Shown here in pieces: positions 56,461 to 64,000 of a stretch of DNA of 64,000 nucleotides. The translations under genes and the position numbers were made by a program. The notes beneath the pieces were generated by a model. That model was given only the letters and a program-made list of their open reading frames with translations. It was not told the DNA's origin and ran no database searches. This DNA is from Pleurostoma richardsiae. Lineage: Eukaryota; Ascomycota; Sordariomycetes; Calosphaeriales; Pleurostomataceae. The first letter of the stretch is position 1. The number at the start of each line of letters is the position of its first letter. The stretch is taken from contig JANBVO010000005.1 in assembly GCA_030052745.1 (NCBI GenBank), positions 1,273,342 to 1,337,341 on the forward strand, written 5' to 3'.

Positions 56461-58344
56461 CGCATCACCTGCGCCTCTCTGTTTCAAAGGATACAAGAAG
56501 TTATGATGAACGGACTTGTTGTGGTCGCGAATGTGCCGAAGTTGGCCTCGTAGCCGTCGCCTGGTCTGGGAGTGCTTGTGTTGAAAGTCGGGTTTACGCA
56601 GCCCGCCTCTCCTCGGAGTGTTGGCTACAGCCAGGCAGGTGACAGGCTTTTGAATATGAGTGAACCAATAATGTCGGCTTGCGTAACTGTTGAGCGAACT
56701 CGACGAGATGTCAGGGACCGTCATGAAGGAATAGTGATGCACGATTGAGAGCCCTGACCGCATTAATTCTGAATGAATGGGCCACCCCTCGCCACAAGAT
56801 TTTCCCTCGACGTAATAAGAGAGATGCTGGGGCTTGGAGAGGCAGGCCGGTTTTTGACTGGTTTGTGGGTGGTGAATGATATAAGGTTGGTCGTTGCCCG
56901 CCGGGAGGCAGACAGAAGCGTGCCTTTGAGGACGCAGCGACTCGCAACATATACAGTCGAAGAAGGAAAGCACGCAGAGTCAAGCTAGAGAATTTCCTCG
57001 AATCCTCCATCTCCAATTCAACTCTAAGATAATATCACCGAAGGAATATGTCCACCCTGTTCTAACGACAGAAAGACTTGGGTGGTGCCGCCGCCATCAC
57101 AAATATGGCCTTGACTTCGACACCGATGAACACAAAAGCGACAGTCTTTTCTTCCTACCAACCTTTTTTCGCATAGCCATCGGATGGTTGAATATAAGTG
57201 AAGATAAGAATCCATGAAAGGGGGGCTGGCCAGTACAAGGGAGGCATGATAGAAATTCTCAACCATCTTCAAACACCAAAGCAAATCGGGAACTGAGGCA
57301 GAGGATGGTGGTACCTCGTGGAGGTATAAGCTCTCGAGGTTATACCTGCACAGCACCGCCCTGAGAACAAAAAAGAAGAACCGGAACGTGGACTGCACGT
57401 TGCCCTGCGGTTATTATCGCATTCATGGCGCACCACACTCATGGCCTGCGTATTGAGCTGCGAGCTTCGGAGCTGCAGGAATCATGACAACACGCCCGAG
57501 ATGACTTCGTAAGGAGTTAATCAGTTAATCAAAGGAGTTATTTTTTGAGTTATCGAAAAGATACAGACTGCTTGTTGCTCCATGCGACCTCGCTCTACAG
57601 CGGCATGAGAAATTCATATGCATACTTGGAGAGAGGCAATCGTCAGTCGTCCAAGCTGATCGGTAGATATCACGTCTTCAGCTGACTGTACTGTGTACGG
57701 AGAACACGGTACCTTAGGTAGGGTAATTGCACATGAGGTACTCCGTAGGATGCTCCGTAACTTATCCACCCCCCTGTGAGCTAACAACAACCTCGGGACG
57801 CACAGTTCGTCAGCCAATCACGAGCCCGGATTCCGTCGCAACCTCAGCTGGGATCTGGGATGCAGCTGCGTTGTGTCCCTCCAATCGACGGACCCCGGTC
57901 GCCATCGCGCGCGTTGATGCACCCCAAAATCAGTGAGAGGCGTCCGGCCTCTCATCAACCCCCGACCTCCTCTTCCTTCTCCTCTTTCCTCTCATCTTCG
58001 GATTGCCGCTGTCACCGTCACCACCGTTGCTCGCACCATCGTTACCCCCGATCGAGGTTCCACCACGAGTGTAAGTTCAACTCCATCGTCGGGTCCTTGG
58101 ATGCGGAGGAGCACAGCCAAAGATCCCGGACCCCTGTCATCACCCTATGACAACGGACCAAACAAAATGGCGTAAACAAACCATTGGACCAGCGCATCCC
58201 CTCTCGATTGCATCCGACTTCCTGAGCTCCTCCCCACGCAGAGAACCCCGGACGCAGAACGCTGACTTTACTGTCGTTGAGCAGACCAGCAGATCTCGAA
58301 CTCGCCCCATTTCAGACATACATGACGATTGAAGACGGCCCACA
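56461..58344. other. Intergenic, two divergent promoters
   Basis: 1.9 kb between divergent starts. A GTAAGT at 58071 and a pyrimidine-AG acceptor at about 58315 could bound a 5' UTR intron of the Mpv17-type gene. No other gene is supported. Confidence 0.4.
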
Positions 58345-59421
58345 ATGTCGGTAAAGTTCGAGCGAGACACCTACAGACAGGGCACCGGCTCTGCTCCGTC
58401 CAGCGCCGCTGGGCCTAGGGGACCCGGCGGCCCTCTGCCCGGCACGAGTGGAAAGCATCCCATCGCCGAGACTGTGGGCACTGCGCTCACTGGAGGGAAG
58501 GCAAATGCGGGCACAAAGGGTTACCTGGCTGTACGTTCTGCCCCGACCCCAAGAAGCAGGCTCTTTTTGCATGGAGCAGGAGCCTCGCGGCCTTCCAACA
58601 CAAGCATGAATTGAGCAGAGGACGGGCGCAGTGTGCTCTGAGCCCAGAAAGGAGGACATGGGGCAGATGCCGAATATCTTGCGATCATCTACGGCTAACC
58701 ATACCCGTGTCCAATCAGGCCTACATCAAGCAGCTCGAGGACAACCCAATGCGCACCAAGATGCTGACGGCGGGCACTCTGGCTGGCGCGCAGGAGCTGA
58801 TCGCTTCCTGGCTGGCCAAGGACCGCAACAAGCACGGCAACTATTTCACGTCGCGCGTGCCCAAGATGGCGGCGTACGGCGCTCTCGTCAGCGCGCCTCT
58901 GGGCTCGTTCCTGATCTGGCTGCTCCAGCTGACCTTTAGGGGCCGCACGAGTCTGCGGGCCAAGATTCTTCAGATCCTCGTCAGCAACCTGGTTGTGAGT
59001 GATGGCCGACAAAATCCCCTTCCCACGTAGACCATGGCCGCTGATCCATGATATTTCCGTCACGCAGATCGCACCCATCCAGAACGGTGTCTACCTTATC
59101 GCCATGGCTCTCATCGCCGGTGCGCGGACGTACCACCAAGTGCGGGCCACTGTGCGCGTCGGCTTCTGGAAGGTGATGCGGGTCAGCTGGATCACGTCGC
59201 CCATCTGCCTAGCCTTTGCGCAGAAGTTCCTGCCTGAGAACACTTGGGTCCCCTTCTTCAACCTCGTGTCCTTCATCATCGGCACCTATATCAACACCGT
59301 CACCAAGAAGAAGCGCCTCGCTGCTCTGCGCAAGAAGCACTTCGGTGACGGCCGCTCCGGCTCCATGGGACCTCCCCGCCCCGAGGACTACCCTCCCATC
59401 GGCCCGAACCCGCCTTACTAA
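58345..59421 (+). CDS. Mpv17/PMP22-family membrane protein
   Basis: Exons 58345-58530, 58719-58994 and 59068-59421 give 271 residues. A Gly/Pro/Ala-rich N-terminus precedes YIKQLEDNPMRTKMLTAGTL, the family's opening. Four hydrophobic segments follow (LAGAQELIASWL; MAAYGALVSAPLGSFLIWLL; APIQNGVYLIAMALIAGA; VSFIIGTYI), with the typical W and RVSWITSPICLAFAQKFLPE block. The basic tail KKKRLAALRKKHF is cytosolic or matrix-facing. Mpv17/PMP22/Sym1 proteins form channels in the inner mitochondrial or peroxisomal membrane; the closest type here seems the peroxisomal PMP22-like group, but location is not settled. Confidence 0.85.
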
Positions 59422-60172
59422 GGTAGCTAGGTCTACGGGCTTGGGATTACAGGCCTTGTAAGCCGGCATGTTGCGGGAACCCTCCGGCTGAGAAAGGAGG
59501 CATGTAATGTGCCTGCGTAAATTTAGGGGATGGCTTACTACCTACATAACTCATGTAGTCGGGCTGAGGTGTTGAAGGAGGATTTCTTGCGACGGAACAA
59601 CGAGGAGCAGTGTTGCCTCGCGGAGAATATGTCACATGTATAACTGATTTTGTCACGTTTGGTATATGAGGTCTTCTTTTTGGCTAGGTCGATGGTCAAT
59701 GAGCATTTGGTTTCGCTGTATGTCGGATGGAGTTCTCAAGCTGCTGCCTTAATGTAGCTTTCGATGTTAACGTAGGTATTCAACGATACCCTCGTAATCA
59801 GCAAGAATCCAGCGACCTTCTCTCGGCTGCTGCATTGTCAATACACTGTAGCATGTCTGCTGCGTTTCAGCGGTCGTTAAATGCCCGCCAGAGGGTGCAG
59901 GGTTCTTCCTGCGACTATCAATGACGTTACTCGGTATCCCCGTGCACTCTGCTTCCTGGGTCTTATTCCTCCTCTGACTATCTTTCAGGCAGCCCGTAGA
60001 CACCTGTATACATGCGCAGTGAGATGGGGTCGTTGGGCAGTCTATTATAGACTTCTATCCAACGTTGAGGCTTCAGGGTGCGGGCTCGAAATGGTCGTTC
60101 GGCGGCACCGATTCTTGTCTCCGGTGTATCCATGAAGACGGGTATAAGAATAGCATGGCTAAGGCTCGAATC
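59422..60172. other. Convergent 3' intergenic
   Basis: Between the Mpv17-type stop and the SNF8 stop. No supported gene. Confidence 0.45.
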
Positions 60173-61002
60173 TCAATCACCGAGGGCTGCATCTTGAGCC
60201 TCCAGCATAAAGCCAGGACTCCAGTACTCAAATTCCGGAGCCTGCTTATCAATCCACAACATGCCCTCTCCTAACAGATCTTCGAGAACGGTCTGTGATC
60301 GAGCCCGAGTCCACTTCAGATTAACCATGAGCATCGAGACGCTGACGTAGCCGAGCACCTGAACCGCCTCCAGAACCGCACTCTGGTCTGTGCTGAGTTC
60401 CTTGGGAACGGACCGGATGTATGGTTTGCTGCCCACTTTGATGATCGAATAGGAAGACCCGAGAGGCTTTAGAGTACCAACAGCCCGCAGAATGTCGTCC
60501 CTGTAGCGCATGAGTGTGTAAGACAAGCCTCCCCACGCAGCATAGGCGCAACTCACTCCATGACCTCCGAGGCGCCCTCCATGCGGCCTCTCATGACCCG
60601 CTCTCTGACCTTCCGGACCTCGATCAGCCCGCCGTTCTCAGCCCTCGTCTCGCCACAGACCTCCACGACCCGCACCGCGAGCTCGAAGTAGAAATCATTC
60701 ACCGACCGCCCCAGGAGCTGCGACCATATCGAGCCTCCTCCGGAGCCGCTATTGCTGCTCGCCAGAGGGTCCACGCCTATGGCGGCGCACATGCGCGCAA
60801 ACTGCGCGCGGAAGCTGGGGTCCGACCGGATGTCCTTTGCATGGGTCTGCGCGAACTGCTGCAGCAGGGACCGGAACACAGCCAGCTGCGTCTCCAGGGC
60901 TTGGGCGTTCGTGGAGCGGAGGTTGGAGCCGTGGCTCGCATACTGGGCGCTGGTGATGCGGCTGCGGTCAAAGGCCGCCAGACCAACGCCTTTCCGGGAC
61001 AT
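60173..61002 (-). CDS. SNF8: ESCRT-II subunit SNF8/VPS22
   Basis: Exons (minus strand) 61002-60557 and 60500-60173 give 257 residues, the family's usual length. It begins MSRKGVGLAAFDRSRI, continues with an N-terminal helical hairpin (ETQLAVFRSLLQQFAQTHAK), DPSFRAQFARMCAAIGVDPL, SIWSQLLG...NDFYFELAVRVVEVC, then two winged-helix domains with RAVGTLKPLGSSYSIIKVGS and KWTRARSQTVLEDLLGEGML. ESCRT-II (VPS22, VPS36, two VPS25) drives cargo sorting into multivesicular bodies. A 56-nt intron starts with GTGAGT. The last residues read EYWSPGFM. Clear assignment. Divergent from RPS16. Confidence 0.95.
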
Positions 61003-61596
61003 TATTCCTTCTCGTCGCTGATCGTGCCATGCAACAGCATGATGGCGCAGTTAGAAGGAGTCCTCCGAGAGGGAGTGACGCAGCAACACCCTTGGCTAGG
61101 TACCTTAGGTAGCAGGTACAGATAACTGGGAGGTTGGAGGGGCTTATCGCGGCGATACGTTCGCGATAAGACCCGGGACATGAGAGACAGGGCTGCACGT
61201 GACGAGGCAGGAAAAGTTGTCGCGCTAGTGCCAACACGGCTTAGCGGGAAGCCAAGCAGAACGCACAAATCTCGAAAAGCCAAAGCAAAACTTCAGACCT
61301 CACTGTCGCCAGCAGCTGAGATACTCTTCCAATTCCCCCCATCCCCCAATATCGACACAGGATCCTCGAATCCGAAGCGACTCAGGTCAGTACCATCCCA
61401 AGTAGCATCTCTGTCTTGATTTATCTCCTAGAGGGGAATCTGTCCCGCAACACAGACAGCTGACATTGCGCTCCCACAGGTTCGTAAAACCCTTCGATTC
61501 CTTCGATCCCCCTCCCCACGACACGATACCTCGCGATCCGCTCGCTCGCACTCACGAACAAAACGATCTAACGCTTTCTACAGAACAGCCGCAATC
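61003..61596. promoter_or_regulatory. Bidirectional promoter of SNF8 and RPS16, with 5' UTR intron
   Basis: Contains a perfect 9-bp inverted repeat (CTTATCGCG at 61143-61151 and CGCGATAAG at 61162-61170) and the E-box CACGTGAC at 61196-61203, a Cbf1-type site. A GTCAGT at 61386 with a CTGAC branch and CACAG acceptor at about 61480 looks like a 5' UTR intron of RPS16. Confidence 0.5.
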
Positions 61597-62262
61597 ATGT
61601 CGACTCAGCAGGTTCAGTGCTTCGGAAAGAAGAAGACGGCTATTGCCGTCTCTACTTGCAAGGCCGGCAAGGGTCTCGTACGTCGAACGTCCCGAATCAG
61701 GATCATGCGAGAGAGCGAATGCTAAGACGGTGCGAACAGGTCAAGGTCAACGGCAAGCCCCTCAGCCTCGTCCAGCCTGAGGTTCTGCGGCACAAGCTGT
61801 ACGAGCCTCTGCTCATTGTCGGTCTCGACAAGTTTGCGAGTGAGTTCCACTATGGAGACGGACGCGGACGATTCCCACTGCAGCCCTTGCAGGCGGATAA
61901 TCGCTTCTCGGCTGGCTCTGTTCCTTGGCTCGAAAGCATCGATTCTAACATCGCGCAGACGTCGACATCCGGGTTCGCGTCAAGGGTGGTGGTCACACGT
62001 CGCAGGTCTACGCCATCAGACAATGCATTGCCAAGTCCCTGATTGCCTACTGTTCGTAGCACCCTTCTCTCGATCGCGCGGACACCACATACTGACTTGG
62101 ACCCTAGACCAGAAGTACGTCGATGAGCACTCCAAGAACATGCTCAAGCAGGCCCTCGTCCAGTACGACCGGACCCTCCTCGTTGCCGACAACCGCCGCT
62201 GCGAGCCCAAGAAGTTCGGTGGTCCCGGTGCCCGTGCCAGATTCCAGAAGTCCTACCGTTAA
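61597..62262 (+). CDS. RPS16: 40S ribosomal protein S16 (uS9)
   Basis: Exons 61597-61677, 61740-61839, 61959-62051 and 62108-62262 give 142 residues, the standard length. It reads [80 protein letters not shown] and ends [11 protein letters not shown]. The final Arg tail reaches the decoding site and contacts the P-site tRNA in the 40S subunit. The third intron uses GTTCGT as donor, which restores the expected Tyr-Tyr at the join. Confidence 0.97.
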
Positions 62263-62920
62263 GCGGTGGCCAGGATGGGTGTCTGGATTGGGAGTGCTGC
62301 TCTTGCTGCTGGAGGCAGGAGGGCGGAGGAGGAACGGCGGGAAAATATCCGGCGTGGACGGGATGGTCGTGGCTTGACGACGGCTGTTCGTTGTATTTCG
62401 TGGACCGGGAGTCAAATCGAGGACCTACACGGAATGGAGGGCATCTTTCTCTGCTGCTGCTGCATTTGCATGGCAAGCCTCTGAGGCTGGAGTGTAAAGG
62501 GATACGGCCAATGAATATCTGAAATGCACAACCAAAGAATAAACTTTTTCTGATTCCTCCAAGTGACATTGCAGCTGTTGAGACATCGTCTAAGAGCTGG
62601 CCTCGATGACAACGAGGACATAGGTTTCCTTCCGGGCTCTCTCACGGCTTATAAGCATTGCATCTGGGCGTCCGTTGCCTTCACTCAGTCCATGCAGTAT
62701 GCAGAGCTGAAAAATTATATGTGAAAGGAACCGCCGGGTATCTCGAGTCTACGCATCCGATACCATCCATTCCCCCTTTTCCACCGTCCTCCAGCCCTCC
62801 GAGCACACAGGCTATCGTTCTCTAGATATTACGACACCGTAGAGATGAAACCCTTCCATCAGGAAACGAAGAACCCTCCCAACAGTTAGCTCATCTCGTA
62901 GACACCACCTTGTGCATATC
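62263..62920. other. Convergent 3' intergenic
   Basis: Between the RPS16 stop and the stop of the AAR2-like gene. No supported gene; a CTGCTGCTGC run lies at about 62453. Confidence 0.45.
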
Positions 62921-64000
62921 CTAGTGGTTCCAAGAAAGCAGCCCAACCTCCCTCCCGCTCTCGTCGAGGTCCACCACAACGGGCTGATACTCGTCATCAT
63001 CTTCGTCCTCGTCTCGCGGCCCCATCCCACCGCCATCCCCAGCTCGTCCGCCGACTCCCTCGTCCTCGCCCCCTCGCAGATCCCACCCGTACCGCCACAG
63101 GTACGTCTCCAAGTCCAGGAACGCCTCGCCCACCTCCGCCTGCTCGGCCGTGATCCCGTCCCCCAGGCCCAGCAGCGCCTCGTCCAGCCGCCGCTTGTAC
63201 GTCGTCAGCGCCCCCCGCAGCCGCGCCTTGTTCCGCGGCATGACGTCCAGGATGCCCATCCCGGCGCTGTCGTCGTCTTCACCCCCGTTACGGGCACTGT
63301 CCCCGCGGGCTCCACCACCCCTCTTCGCGACCGCCCCGGTCGAGCCGGAGTCGGAAGGCGGCGCCGGCGGCGACCCCACGATGTACCGCTCGCTGTACAC
63401 CAGCTGCGCGTGCATCGTCCGCAGCAGGTCCCTCGCGAGCCGCGGCCGCACGAGGGCGAGGCCGTGCGCGCGCAGGATAAGCCGCAGGACGAGGTGCCAC
63501 CACTGCTCGAGGCAGGCCAGGTTGCTGAGGTGCATGCCTGTCAGGAACGCGAGCTGCAGCTCGCCCACCAGGTCGGCCTCCGCGACGCCCGAGGCCGGGT
63601 TGTCCAGCACGGTGAGCACCTGCGCGGTGGTCGGGTCCAGTCGGCGCGCGTGGGCGTCGCCACCATCGGCGGGTGATGCGCCCGAGGGAGGATGCGGCCG
63701 TCGCAGGAGGACGTCCACGTCGTCCGGCGCGAACAAGAAGGTCAGCTCGCCGCCCCCCGCAGCCCGGAGGAGTCTCCCCGCGCCGGCGGCCTGCGCGAAC
63801 GACGCGCCCGCCTCGCCCTTGGCGCCGTCCGCCGTGTCGACCATCCACTCCGCCACGCCCCGCCTCCCCGTCACGCGCTCGAGCAGCGCCTCCGAGATCG
63901 CGGAGGTGACGGCCCGCCACACCACCCCGTCGTCGGCGCTCGTCTCGAAGTCCGGCTCCGCCCTCGGCGCGCCCCGCGGCGGGTCCTTCTTCGGTAGCGG
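62921..64000 (-). CDS. AAR2-like splicing factor, partial (5' end beyond window)
   Basis: The open frame runs off the right edge, so the N-terminal domain is missing; at least 359 C-terminal residues are present. Visible: FETSADDGVVWRAVTSAI, EALLERVTG, ADLVGELQLAFLTGMHLSNL, ACLEQWWHLVLRLILRA and LRTMHAQLVYSERYI. This matches the helical C-terminal domain of Aar2, which binds Prp8 in the U5 snRNP precursor before Brr2 takes its place. The tail is acidic (RDEDEDDDEYQPVVVDLDE). GC content is very high, and overlapping frames on both strands are shadows. Identification is by the helical pattern; moderate confidence. Confidence 0.72.
   Translation of the reverse strand, partial: PLPKKDPPRGAPRAEPDFETSADDGVVWRAVTSAISEALLERVTGRRGVAEWMVDTADGAKGEAGASFAQAAGAGRLLRAAGGGELTFLFAPDDVDVLLRRPHPPSGASPADGGDAHARRLDPTTAQVLTVLDNPASGVAEADLVGELQLAFLTGMHLSNLACLEQWWHLVLRLILRAHGLALVRPRLARDLLRTMHAQLVYSERYIVGSPPAPPSDSGSTGAVAKRGGGARGDSARNGGEDDDSAGMGILDVMPRNKARLRGALTTYKRRLDEALLGLGDGITAEQAEVGEAFLDLETYLWRYGWDLRGGEDEGVGGRAGDGGGMGPRDEDEDDDEYQPVVVDLDESGREVGLLSWNH

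Noticed and set aside
63288-63997. Several long open frames on both strands at the right edge
   Set aside because: They are shadows of the AAR2-like frame in very GC-rich DNA; only that frame shows ordered helical sequence.

Overview
The window is nuclear DNA of a filamentous ascomycete (Pezizomycotina, most likely a Sordariomycete). Evidence for this is the dense gene packing on both strands, short spliceosomal introns (about 54-120 nt, GT..AG, with recognisable CTAAC/CTGAC branch sites), a Zn2Cys6 regulator, and fungal-type RPL7, RPS14, RPS16, RAD26 and TYR1 genes. No transposon, CRISPR array or rRNA was found. All intron-containing models below were spliced by hand; where exon coordinates are listed, the phases add up to an open frame.

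The left part (about 4.0-17.8 kb) holds a probable catabolic gene cluster: a CitE-type citramalyl-CoA lyase (+), a MaoC/HTD2-type acyl-CoA hydratase (-), a Zn2Cys6 transcription factor (-), a secreted type-B carboxylesterase (-), an acyl-CoA dehydrogenase (-), a class III CoA-transferase (+) and an anion:cation-symporter-type MFS permease (-). CoA-transferase + hydratase + CitE lyase is the known three-step logic of itaconate degradation to pyruvate and acetyl-CoA. The extra dehydrogenase, permease, esterase and regulator suggest a broader C5-dicarboxylate (itaconate, mesaconate or methylsuccinate, perhaps as esters) utilisation unit. A hexamer AGCCGA/TCGGCT recurs upstream of most of these genes and is a candidate site for the regulator.

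From 19 to 32 kb the window is gene-poor. It has an RS-rich orphan, a decayed reading frame, a CorA-like metal channel with GQN instead of GMN, a secreted protein made of two duplicated beta-trefoil-like modules joined by a Thr-rich linker, and a cytochrome P450.

From 32.7 kb to the right end the content is mostly housekeeping: ISA2 (Fe-S assembly), RPL7 with a C/D-box snoRNA inside intron 2, RPS14 (head-to-head with RPL7), RAD26/CSB, prephenate dehydrogenase TYR1, an ATS1/KTI13-like RCC1 protein, RAD9 of the 9-1-1 clamp, an F-box-like protein, a small Cys-containing orphan, vacuolar-type alkaline phosphatase, an orphan with a Cys-pair motif, an Mpv17/PMP22 protein, ESCRT-II SNF8/VPS22, RPS16 and an AAR2-like protein that runs off the right edge.
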